Positions 32,861 through 40,587 of a DNA stretch of 40,587 nt are shown one piece after another. The DNA comes from Clostridia bacterium (GTDB lineage Bacteria > Bacillota > Clostridia > Oscillospirales > CAG-272): positions 1 to 40,587 of the forward strand of contig JAFTSU010000002.1 of assembly GCA_017467105.1 (NCBI GenBank), written 5' to 3'. Each line of letters begins with the position of its first letter. The stretch's first letter is position 1. The notes under the pieces are model-generated. The model made no database searches, was not told the origin of the DNA, and saw nothing but the letters and a program-made list of their open reading frames with translations. The translations under genes and the position numbers were made by a program.

Positions 32861-34714
32861 TTATTTATCCTGAGGATAATACTCAGCGTCGTCCATAGTT
32901 ATAACGTTCGGATAAGTGCGAAGCGTCTCCAGAACTATATCGTAGTAGGTCTGCTCTCTGAAGTATGCCTCGTCATAGTAGCCGAAGAGGGAGTTCTTGC
33001 AGTTCTCAACGTACTGCAGGTACTGCTCCTCCGTATAATCAGAGGTGTCAGTTCCCTCCTGACGAATAAACTCATCAAGATACTCCTGTCTTATCTCCTC
33101 GTAGCGAGCATTGAAGGTCGCCTCGTCCGGAGTGATATTTTCATCCTTCATTATATAATAAAGGATCATTCTCTCCGCTACCATATACTCCGCTACCTCA
33201 AGGATCGCGTCCTTGAGACTTTGCTTTTCTGAATACTGAACGCCGAAGATCTGCATCAGATACAGTATTCCAAACTGATCTATAGTCTCGCAAGTAACGT
33301 TCTTGCCGGAATACATATCGTAGATCTTTCCGCCGTTTTTCTCATAATTATACTTGATCTCCGAGTAATATTCGTCATAGATCGTCTGAACACGGCTCTT
33401 CGGATACTTCTTGATATCCGCCTTGGAATGATAGTAGCTCCATATAGAAGCCTCTACCATTTCGTCGTACGCCGCCTGATACTCCTCCATAAGATAGGAG
33501 TACACGTAGCTCTCGTACTTTTCCGTCAAACTCTCGCCCTCGTAGGTATCAAGCTCCTCCCGCGTCAGATCCAGCTTGCCTGCCTCCAGCTTATTCTCTA
33601 TATAACCGTCGTTCCAATCCATAGAAAGCTGATATTTTCCAACGCTCTCAGCCTTATGCCAGATATTATGCTTGACCACTCTCTCAACGTATACGTCAAA
33701 ATACACGGTCTTGTTCTGTAGTATCTCTATGGTGTAATCGTAAGGCGCGTAGGTCTCCAGCTTCAGAACCGGCTTGTCCGCTCCATTCTCACAAGTCGTA
33801 ACGAACATTATCTCGGTTTCGACATAGTGATAGAGCTTGCCGTCGACCGTCATATCGAAATCGTCGATCTTGCCAATGCTCTTACCCTCCAGAACAGGCT
33901 TCCAGAGAGCCGCCACCTTATCATCGGAGAGGTCAAGACGAACACAGTAGCCGATCTCAGACTCCTCCTCGGTCTTACCGTCCTCGTATCTCTTGCAGGA
34001 AAGGTACACGACGTCGCTCTCCGCTACGGGTCTGTCGGTTATCTTTACGAAGTCGGCGTATTCAGCGCTGTTTACACCCACGAGTCCCATCTCCAAGCCC
34101 TTCATCGGGAACTCGCCGAGACCCACGTATAATTTGTTGGAGCTTCCCGTAACGAACTTATCCGTCTGGTAGAAGTTTGTAAGGCTTGCTACCTCCTGCA
34201 GCGCACCGTTATCATCGTAAATGTATCCTCTGTACCAGAGATATACCTCGTCACCTGGAGCTATGACCGCATCGGGATACATACCGCTGTTATCTATGAT
34301 ATTGCCGTATTGATCCGTCGCTATAAGCTCAAGTATCTCAGACTCTACGTCGGATACTCCGCTGCCGTCCTCGTTCTTCAGGTGAGGCTTGGCTATATCT
34401 ACCGTCAGAGAAAAATTCTTATAATCCTCGGGACTGAACTCCATATATTTATGGAGATCGTACTCGATATAGTCGAATTTATCATCAATAGACTTCAGAA
34501 CGAAAAATACCGTAAGCCATACGGTAGCTACCAGAACCAGCGCCGCAACGGAGACAGACAGTATCTTTACCGTCCGCGGATTCATAGGCTTTCTTACCCT
34601 TTCAGCCTTCTCAGGCTCGGGTACAGCCCTTCTGTCCGGCGAGTAGCTTTTCGTGCTTATGCCCTTAGGCTTGATTTCCTTCGGCGCTTCTGCGCCCTTC
34701 TTGTTTTTCTTCAT
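32861..34714 (-). CDS. Membrane-anchored trigger-factor-like protein
   Basis: The protein has 617 residues from the ATG at 34712-34714 (RBS AAGGA five bases upstream); longer in-frame starts overlap rnhA and lack an RBS. A basic cytoplasmic tail (1-48) precedes one transmembrane helix (about 50-73), so the bulk is extracytoplasmic. Residues about 150-240 resemble an FKBP-like isomerase fold (GDEVYLWYRGYIYDD, LGEFPMKGLEMGLVG). The C-terminal 250 residues are helical with the trigger-factor-like phrase SIWSYYHSKADIKKYP followed by YDEYYSEIKYNYEKNGG. It probably assists folding of exported proteins. It begins 11 bases after the rnhA stop, so the two are co-transcribed. Related in its helical part to the 35281-37851 lipoprotein. 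Confidence 0.78.
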   Translation of the reverse strand: MKKNKKGAEAPKEIKPKGISTKSYSPDRRAVPEPEKAERVRKPMNPRTVKILSVSVAALVLVATVWLTVFFVLKSIDDKFDYIEYDLHKYMEFSPEDYKNFSLTVDIAKPHLKNEDGSGVSDVESEILELIATDQYGNIIDNSGMYPDAVIAPGDEVYLWYRGYIYDDNGALQEVASLTNFYQTDKFVTGSSNKLYVGLGEFPMKGLEMGLVGVNSAEYADFVKITDRPVAESDVVYLSCKRYEDGKTEEESEIGYCVRLDLSDDKVAALWKPVLEGKSIGKIDDFDMTVDGKLYHYVETEIMFVTTCENGADKPVLKLETYAPYDYTIEILQNKTVYFDVYVERVVKHNIWHKAESVGKYQLSMDWNDGYIENKLEAGKLDLTREELDTYEGESLTEKYESYVYSYLMEEYQAAYDEMVEASIWSYYHSKADIKKYPKSRVQTIYDEYYSEIKYNYEKNGGKIYDMYSGKNVTCETIDQFGILYLMQIFGVQYSEKQSLKDAILEVAEYMVAERMILYYIMKDENITPDEATFNARYEEIRQEYLDEFIRQEGTDTSDYTEEQYLQYVENCKNSLFGYYDEAYFREQTYYDIVLETLRTYPNVITMDDAEYYPQDK

Positions 34715-34725
34715 ACTAATCCTTA

Positions 34726-35148
34726 TCATAGCGAATCCGCGTAGGCAGTTGCCAGCCTGTCGCATCGCTCGTTGTAATCGTGGCCGTTATGGCCCTTTAC
34801 CCACACGAACTTGACTCTGTGGGTCACCGTGAGAGCAAACAGACGCTCCCACAGATCAGGATTCTTCAATCCCTTCTGCCAATTGTTGCGGTGCCAATTA
34901 TACACCCAACCCTCGTTATACGCGTCTACCAGATATTTTGAGTCAGAGTACAAGGTAACGATACACGGCTCCTTCAGAGCCGCAAGTCCCTCTATTGCCG
35001 CCGTCAGCTCCATGCGATTGTTGGTAGTCTCACTCTCGCCCCCTGACAGCTCCCTCTCAAATCTTCCGTATACCAATATTGCACCCCAGCCTCCCCTACC
35101 GGGATTTCCCCTGCAGGCGCCGTCGGTATATATCTGTACTTCCTTCAT
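34726..35148 (-). CDS. rnhA: Ribonuclease HI
   Basis: The protein has 140 residues from the ATG at 35146-35148, directly after GGAGG; a start seven codons earlier has no RBS. It cleaves the RNA strand of RNA-DNA hybrids. The catalytic DEDD set is complete: D9 in [12 protein letters not shown]47 in [10 protein letters not shown]69 in YSDSKYLV and D130 in NERCD, with the helper H120 in VKGHNGH. It sits between two genes for trigger-factor-like extracytoplasmic proteins and is probably co-transcribed with the downstream one. Confidence 0.96.
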   Translation of the reverse strand: MKEVQIYTDGACRGNPGRGGWGAILVYGRFERELSGGESETTNNRMELTAAIEGLAALKEPCIVTLYSDSKYLVDAYNEGWVYNWHRNNWQKGLKNPDLWERLFALTVTHRVKFVWVKGHNGHDYNERCDRLATAYADSL

Positions 35149-35220
35149 TTTTCCTCCGGTAGATGCCATTATGCCCTTTCGAGAGGGCTCTTCCTTTTCG
35201 TAAAGGCTTCATATTTTAAA

Positions 35221-35251
35221 ATAAGGGACTGTTAAAATAACAGCCCCTTAT
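35221..35251 (-). terminator. Terminator of the 856-residue lipoprotein gene
   Basis: ATAAGGG and CTGTTA (35221-35234) pair with TAACAG and CCCTTAT (35238-35251) around one mismatch. On the minus strand it is followed by TTTTAAAATAT. Confidence 0.75.
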
Positions 35252-35280
35252 GTTCGCTAGCGGACTGCGTAGCGAGATGA

Positions 35281-37851
35281 TCAGTTGCTATCGCCCTCAG
35301 AATCGGTCTCGGTATCCGCATCATCAGCCTTGAAGATGTAATCCAGCTTGTCGTTGTGGAAGGATACCTTGATAACGGTATTGCCGTCTACGGTGATCTC
35401 CTCGGTAACTATCTCGGTCACCTTGTTATCATCGCGGTCAACAACCTTAACCTCATTAGCGAGGAGGTAGTAGCAAAGTCTGTTGAACTGGAGAGCGGCG
35501 CGAAGGTTTCTCTCGCCGTAGTTCTCCTTGTATACGCTATAGCTTGAGCCGAGAGACTTCTTGTAATCCTTGAACACCTCATCGGTAACGAGGAACTTGG
35601 TTGCGTTCTCGCGAGCGTCGGCCTTTGCCTCATCGGCAGCATCCTTAGCTTCCTTTTCAGCCTTTGCGTTTTCTCTGTCGGAAAGATCGTCGTTCTTCTT
35701 GTAGTTTGCCTCGTATACGCCTGCGGTAATGTCAGTCTCGATGAAGCCGGGAACAGCCGCAACTGCGTCGCTCTCAAGAGCCTTGGAAACTACGTAGATC
35801 TTGATTATGGGATCAATATAGCTCTTAGCCTCTGCGGTGATGGCAGCAACATAGTCACCGTTATTGGTTTCCTTTGCGTTTGTGCCGTCCTTGCTTACAA
35901 GGAACTCCTCGAGAGAGCCGTAGGTGCTGTAATAGGTCTTGCCGTCAGAGCTCTTACCCTTATAGTAATCGTACTCGTAGGACTCGTACAGGTGGTCGTA
36001 GAACTCCTCTACAAGATCCTCGGGATAGCTCTTGATCTTAACGGAATCCATAATAAGCTTGTAAACAGCCTTACCAACCTCGGTGGTAACGTAGTTGTTA
36101 TACTCATCGTTAAGGCTGATCTTTATGTTTTCCTTCTTGTCAGCGATGATCGCCTCACCTGCGTTCTTCACGTCAGCATCAGCGGACTCAGCGGCGATGA
36201 TAGCCGCGATCTTCTCATCAATGACCTCCTCGAGAGTATCGTCATAAACCTCGTCGAGAGCATCCTTGTATATCTCAGTAGCTATATTCTTGTACTTGGT
36301 GAGAGCTGTATCGTACTTCAGCTTCTCGGTCTCTGTGGGAGTGCCGCCCGCGTTAACAACGTTGTCGTAAACAGCCTTAGCGTCATCGTACTCCTTCTTG
36401 ATATCAAAGAAGTCCTCAACACCCTCGTCATCGGAAAGATTTGTGGTCATCCACTCGATAGCGGCTGTAAGCGCTGCGCTCTCATCCGCGGTGGGATTGG
36501 ACTTGGTAATAGCCTGAAGCTTGCTGAAGTGATAGAGCTTAACGATATCGGCATCAGTAGAATCCTTGTCAAAGATCCTGCTCTCTACGTTGTAAAGCTT
36601 AACTATCTTCGCATCGGTGGAATCCTTGTCGAAGAGCTTCTTGGAATCGGAATCCGTCTTATAGATCTCGATGAGTGCCTCTACAAGCGCCTTTACGGTG
36701 TCGTCACCGTTCTTGTAGCTCTCATCCTCAAAGATATCGGAGGAGGTAAGAGCGAGCTTGGAGCCGAGAGCATACTTGATGTAGCTTGCTGCGTTGATCT
36801 CGGGAACGTCGTAGTAGTATACGGGATAGATGTGATAGGTAAGCTTCTTGTCCTTAAGGTCTACGCTCTCGTCCTTTGAGTGAATGCTGTCGGGAACGAG
36901 CTTGTCAACACCGCTGTCATGCTCGAAGCTTGCGATCTCTCCGCCCTCGGAGTCGATGACCCACTGAACCTTGAAGTCGGAGTAGGTGTAAACTACCTTG
37001 TCATCGCCCTCGCCGATCTCTACGTCAAAGACAGTCTTAGTCTCTGTCTTGTTAGGATCCGCGTCGGTAGGAGCGGGAACGGTAACCGTTGCGTTCTTGC
37101 CTACCGCGAGAGTGGTCTTAGCGTCAATAAGCTTCTTAATGAGGGGATCGTCAGATGCCTTATCAAGAGTCAGGAACTCGTAGGAAACGGTCTTGTTGTA
37201 GGTAACCTTGGTTGTCTCGCCCTCAGCGCCGCCCTCAACAGGCTTATCCTCGCTGTAGGTAAGATTGTAGGAAACCACAACATTGAGCTTGGGCTCGGCG
37301 TCGGTAACCTTTACGGAGGTACCGGTGGTCGAGGTTATGGAATAGATATAATCCTTAACGTCAACGTCCTTGATAGCGTCCGCAAGAGCCTTATTGAACT
37401 CATAATTGTCATCATCAGCGGAGAGTGTTCCGAGCTTGATAACGTGCTTGGACGCGGTGTCCTTACCGGTAACGGTGGAAACCTTCATCTGAGCAAGATC
37501 AAAGTAATAGGTCTTGTCACCGTCGGTATAGGTGGTGTAGTAGCAGAAGTAGAGGATATCGTCTGCGCCGACCTTACCCTCCTTGAGCTTCTCTGCGGTG
37601 GTAACAAACTTGTCTGCTACCGCGTTATAGAGCTCCTCGCGCTCTATGATCTCACGGATGGCGGGGTCTGAGGTGTAGTCGCCGTCTTTTATCTCGAGCT
37701 TTCCGAGAGCCTCGTAGAAGGCAGCCTTATCGAACTCGCCGTCAATGTACTGACCAAGATCCCGGCTTACGATGCTCTCGAAACCGCAGCTTACAAGCGC
37801 GGTAACAGCCATCACCAAAACCAGAATCAAGGATACGATTTTCTTTTTCAT
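35281..37851 (-). CDS. Secreted trigger-factor-like lipoprotein
   Basis: The protein has 856 residues from the ATG at 37849-37851. The lipoprotein signal has its lipobox Cys at 22 (ALVSC). A mixed beta-rich N-terminal half contains FKBP-like and sandwich-like stretches; the C-terminal half is helical, acidic and Ala/Lys/Glu-rich. VYKLIMDSVKIKSYPEDLVEEFYDHLYESYEYDYYK matches the equivalent segment of the 32861-34714 protein and of bacterial trigger factors. A 20-residue tandem repeat (FDKDSTDA.IVKLY twice) is at about 405-440. It is probably an extracytoplasmic chaperone. RBS AAGGA. Promoter -35 TTGCAT / -10 TATAAT at 37922-37950. Confidence 0.75.
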   Translation of the reverse strand: MKKKIVSLILVLVMAVTALVSCGFESIVSRDLGQYIDGEFDKAAFYEALGKLEIKDGDYTSDPAIREIIEREELYNAVADKFVTTAEKLKEGKVGADDILYFCYYTTYTDGDKTYYFDLAQMKVSTVTGKDTASKHVIKLGTLSADDDNYEFNKALADAIKDVDVKDYIYSITSTTGTSVKVTDAEPKLNVVVSYNLTYSEDKPVEGGAEGETTKVTYNKTVSYEFLTLDKASDDPLIKKLIDAKTTLAVGKNATVTVPAPTDADPNKTETKTVFDVEIGEGDDKVVYTYSDFKVQWVIDSEGGEIASFEHDSGVDKLVPDSIHSKDESVDLKDKKLTYHIYPVYYYDVPEINAASYIKYALGSKLALTSSDIFEDESYKNGDDTVKALVEALIEIYKTDSDSKKLFDKDSTDAKIVKLYNVESRIFDKDSTDADIVKLYHFSKLQAITKSNPTADESAALTAAIEWMTTNLSDDEGVEDFFDIKKEYDDAKAVYDNVVNAGGTPTETEKLKYDTALTKYKNIATEIYKDALDEVYDDTLEEVIDEKIAAIIAAESADADVKNAGEAIIADKKENIKISLNDEYNNYVTTEVGKAVYKLIMDSVKIKSYPEDLVEEFYDHLYESYEYDYYKGKSSDGKTYYSTYGSLEEFLVSKDGTNAKETNNGDYVAAITAEAKSYIDPIIKIYVVSKALESDAVAAVPGFIETDITAGVYEANYKKNDDLSDRENAKAEKEAKDAADEAKADARENATKFLVTDEVFKDYKKSLGSSYSVYKENYGERNLRAALQFNRLCYYLLANEVKVVDRDDNKVTEIVTEEITVDGNTVIKVSFHNDKLDYIFKADDADTETDSEGDSN
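36530..36650 (-). repeat. 60-bp in-frame tandem duplication inside the lipoprotein gene
   Basis: Two diverged copies are exactly 60 bases apart (for example AGCTTAAC at 36536 and again at 36596; GAATCCTTGTC near 36560 and 36620). They encode two 20-residue units sharing FDKDSTDA and IVKLY. Confidence 0.8.
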
Positions 37852-37921
37852 GTCATTCATCCTTAAAAAAATATTATTCAATTAAGCGTCGAAAAACAGC
37901 CGCTTATATTTAAACATAGAT

Positions 37922-37950
37922 ATTATAACACATACATACGGAAAATGCAA
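37922..37950 (-). promoter_or_regulatory. Promoter of the 856-residue lipoprotein gene
   Basis: Minus strand: -35 TTGCAT (37945-37950), 17-base spacer, -10 TATAAT (37922-37927). The leader is about 65 bases. Its presence suggests the gene can be transcribed separately from the DUF4340-like gene upstream. Confidence 0.6.
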
Positions 37951-37989
37951 ATGTTTTTTTAATATTTTTATTATTTATTATTTTCCGTA

Positions 37990-40587
37990 TCAACGGAGGG
38001 AGGAAGGATATCCCTCCTCCGCGTTTACGGTCTCACCGTTCAAAAGCGCCTGGAAGCTGTAGGCGATCTTCTTGAAGGCAAAGGTCGATACGTAGAAATC
38101 GGAGACTCTGTTCAGCGCGTTGCCCTGAGTATCCTCGTTGTAGATGGAAACCATGACACGTCTGTCATCTATACGGTAAAATTCATACACGTAGGGATAG
38201 ATGGTTGAGCCCGGAACGGTGAATGAGAATTTCATTACCTTTTTGCCTTCCGTCAAGCCCGCCTGCTGCTCCTCGGGTGTGAGGATGCCCGTATAATAGG
38301 TATTGAAGATTACGGAAAGAAGGGACTTGAAGTTGCTGGTTCCCACGGAATCGTAGATTGCCATAGGCACGTCGGTCGTTCCCATAGCCTTCTGATAAAC
38401 GGTGCAAAGCCTCATAGACGAAAGTCCGCTTTCTCTCAGCGCACGGGTCAGCACGGACTCGGTGGCGTGAGTTCCGTTCTGGGAAACGTGTACTACAACG
38501 CTGTCATACTCCTGACCCACCTTCTTGCCGTCCACCTCCGGCTGAGCCTCGTAGGCATAGCCGTTATAGAGATATACGGTGTTGTGATCGATATCCATAT
38601 TGTAGCTTCCGTACAGATCGCTCATATAGAAATCAAGGGTCATTCTGTCTATATCGGTGTAATTTACCGCCGCCAGCGTTCTTCTCGCCCAATACTCAGG
38701 GAAGGTCATATCCAAGAATTCGAAGAGATGGTCGTCAACCTTTGCCACTATATCGTACATATCAGATCCGATGTATCTCGTGCCATCGGGCTGAACGTCA
38801 CTTATATAGAGATAGAAGCCCAGAGTGTTGAGATAATTGTAATCGTCGAAGGAATCCTCCGCGCTGGTAGACGACTTGATCAGTCCTCTTGGCAGCTCGA
38901 AATACAGGGTATTGGCGTAAAGTCCGTACTCCTTGATATTAGCCGGAGTGAGACCTATGGCGACAGTCTCAAGACCGCTGAGGCCCGGAGACACGTAGTA
39001 CGAGGTCTCTCCGTCCAGACCGCCGAGAAGCCTGATAACCACCTCGCAGGCGGTAGCGTCAAGGGCGTAGTTCCTGTACTTGTTGTTCAGTGTGTTAATA
39101 TAGAGTGATTCGCCGTAGAAGGGATCGCGCTCAGTGGGATTTACGTACTTAAGAGACGCGATGATCTCCTGAGTGATAAACCAATCGAGGCTCTCCGCTC
39201 TGTAGGTGACGAAGCTCTCAAGGTTCTGGCACCAAAGGGTCTGCTCGTATACCTCAAGATTCAGATTGCTGCTGACGCCTTTGCCGATAAGCTTTGCCTT
39301 AATGGCGCTGTTTGTTGCATCCTCCGCCTTGATCAGAGAGAGGTCGACGGTGCTGCCCTTCGACTCAAGGACTCCGTCGGACGTTACGAAGGAATATTTG
39401 TAGCTAACTATAGAGTTTTCGGTAATTACCTTACCGTTCTTCACCGTGCCGTCGCCGTTCTTCTCGTGGATGGCGAGTATTTCGTTTATGACGTATTTCA
39501 CCTCATAGCTGAAGGCGTTACTCTCGTCATACGTAACAGAGAAGGAAACAGGCTCTGAAAGCGCACCAACCTTGATTGTTTTAAGCTGTTCTATAACCGA
39601 TTGGGGTATACCCGTGTCAATTTCTTTCAGATTTATAACTGCATGGGCGGAGGTGTAGCTCTTCGTCTCCTCGCCGTCTGAGACGGTGTAATCGTATGTT
39701 ACCCTTACAGCCTCTGCGTCTCCTACTTCAGCGCCCGGAGTGCAGATATCCGCGCCGTCGGTGAGTATTGCCTCAATAGCTCTCACCGTGTAGGTATAGG
39801 TTTGTCCGAGAGTTGCCCAGTTGGTGTTGCTTACGCTTGTGACGTGTACAGCATCGGGAAGAGCGCCGAGCTGCTTGCCGACGAACGCCGCGCGGATATT
39901 TGAGGGAGTATTACTGTCTAGCCTGAAGGTGATCTGGTTTTTCTTACCCTCGTAGTAGCCGCTCTCATAATCCGCCATATCGGAGTCGTATACAGGAGTC
40001 AGCGTATTGCCGGTAAACACGAGATTGGCGTTGCCCGGAACGACCTCTCCCTCTGTGAAATGGAAGGTGTTCTTCCACTGCTTGAAATCGGTAGTGAAAT
40101 AAGGCTCGTAGGTCTGGTCCGAGGGAAGTCCCGCGGAAACGAGCTTGGAGTGAAGGAAGCCGACAAATCCGCCGAGAGCGTAATTAAAGTCGGTGGTCAT
40201 AGAGTTGTAAACGCAGTTACGGTCGTCAACGGTGAAGTAATAACCTGAGCCGTCGATAGCCATATCTCCGATATTTATATCGTGCTTGATAAGCTCACCT
40301 TCGGAATTCTTGTAGCTGACGGAGATGCTCTGACGCTCCTCCTCGCCAAGTCCGTAGCGGTTAAGCTGTCTTTCTCTCTCACCTGCGTCCTCGGGAAGCT
40401 CGATACGCTCATCGAAGTACAGCACCGCAACCGTGACGAACAGATAGGTAAGCTTATAAACGTTCATTCCGCTGGCAGAATCAACCGCGTAGAAGTCGGT
40501 GTAGTCGAACTCCCTGTCCTCTGCGGAGTAGATCGGAGGCTTGTACTCAACCGCGTTACCGTCCGTGTCTCTGTAGTAGAAGACGAA
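37990..40587 (-). CDS. DUF4340-like large envelope protein (5' end beyond window)
   Basis: The frame is open from the right edge to the TGA at 37990-37992 (865 residues visible). The ATG at 40467 is internal: coding-quality sequence (YYRDTDGNAVEYKPP, DFYAVDSASG) continues upstream of it. LNRYGLGEEE, then INIGDMAIDGSGYYFTVDD and NCVYNSM resemble the DUF4340 domain found in the auxiliary subunit of Gld-type ABC-2 transport systems. The rest is a series of beta-rich repeats containing stretches such as VRVTYDYTVSDGEETKSY and SYKYSFVTSDGVLESKG, which hint at duplicated modules. The N-terminus, likely with a membrane anchor, lies outside. Neighbouring chaperone-like genes suggest an envelope role. 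Confidence 0.65.
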   Translation of the reverse strand, partial: FVFYYRDTDGNAVEYKPPIYSAEDREFDYTDFYAVDSASGMNVYKLTYLFVTVAVLYFDERIELPEDAGERERQLNRYGLGEEERQSISVSYKNSEGELIKHDINIGDMAIDGSGYYFTVDDRNCVYNSMTTDFNYALGGFVGFLHSKLVSAGLPSDQTYEPYFTTDFKQWKNTFHFTEGEVVPGNANLVFTGNTLTPVYDSDMADYESGYYEGKKNQITFRLDSNTPSNIRAAFVGKQLGALPDAVHVTSVSNTNWATLGQTYTYTVRAIEAILTDGADICTPGAEVGDAEAVRVTYDYTVSDGEETKSYTSAHAVINLKEIDTGIPQSVIEQLKTIKVGALSEPVSFSVTYDESNAFSYEVKYVINEILAIHEKNGDGTVKNGKVITENSIVSYKYSFVTSDGVLESKGSTVDLSLIKAEDATNSAIKAKLIGKGVSSNLNLEVYEQTLWCQNLESFVTYRAESLDWFITQEIIASLKYVNPTERDPFYGESLYINTLNNKYRNYALDATACEVVIRLLGGLDGETSYYVSPGLSGLETVAIGLTPANIKEYGLYANTLYFELPRGLIKSSTSAEDSFDDYNYLNTLGFYLYISDVQPDGTRYIGSDMYDIVAKVDDHLFEFLDMTFPEYWARRTLAAVNYTDIDRMTLDFYMSDLYGSYNMDIDHNTVYLYNGYAYEAQPEVDGKKVGQEYDSVVVHVSQNGTHATESVLTRALRESGLSSMRLCTVYQKAMGTTDVPMAIYDSVGTSNFKSLLSVIFNTYYTGILTPEEQQAGLTEGKKVMKFSFTVPGSTIYPYVYEFYRIDDRRVMVSIYNEDTQGNALNRVSDFYVSTFAFKKIAYSFQALLNGETVNAEEGYPSSLR

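Noticed and set aside
35992-37671. Long plus-strand open frames opposite the 856-residue lipoprotein
   Set aside because: Val/Leu-rich translations typical of antisense to a Lys/Asp/Glu-rich gene; no start signals.

Overview
The window looks like chromosomal DNA of an uncultivated, gut-type Clostridia (Bacillota). The evidence is a tRNA-responsive T-box leader in front of ileS, a monofunctional biotin ligase, a type-2 isoleucyl-tRNA synthetase, a Firmicutes-style GGAGG ribosome-binding site before most genes, and many sigma-A-like promoters with 17-base spacers. I cannot place it below class. No tRNA, rRNA, CRISPR array or intact transposon was seen.

Layout. 1-8726 (minus) holds a family of very large secreted lipoproteins: one running off the left edge with at least three C-terminal LamG-like modules, a decayed paralogue (4681-5218), and a 973-residue relative. 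9184-13545 holds divergent birA (minus) and T-box-ileS (plus). 13761-16988 is a remodelled carbohydrate locus: an AraC-type regulator and the tail of a beta-helix enzyme meet head to head at an apparent deletion junction, followed by an intact GH20-like hexosaminidase gene. 17190-19876 (minus) reads as one operon: a methylglyoxal-synthase-like protein lacking the expected catalytic residues, a DUF1934 protein, holA and a cyclophilin lipoprotein. Divergent from it is pfkA. Next come an amidase-domain protein (minus) and guaA (plus), which lacks a glutaminase domain.

22950-25803 is accessory in character: an AT-rich gene of unknown function, a modular palindromic repeat element, an ASCH-domain protein, a histidine phosphatase and the C-terminal half of an EamA transporter. 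25989-31291 holds an alpha/alpha-toroid-like protein (minus), a PsiE-like membrane protein with a probable frameshift, an amidohydrolase, and an overlapping pair made of a condensation-type acyltransferase and a polytopic membrane protein. 31457-31572 contains four near-identical 12-base palindromes at a 34-36 base period, just past the 3' end of cysK. 32861-40587 (minus) encodes extracytoplasmic proteins: a membrane-anchored and a lipid-anchored protein that both resemble trigger factor in their helical region, with rnhA between them, and a large DUF4340-like protein running off the right edge.

Together the genes suggest a saccharolytic cell with a heavy investment in surface lipoproteins and their folding. 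Housekeeping genes are interspersed, and several genes are visibly decaying (4681, 14538, 25327, 27862). The most unusual items are the periodic palindrome array, the double-truncation junction near 14.5 kb, the modular repeat element at 23.8-24.0 kb and the degenerate MGS-fold protein.
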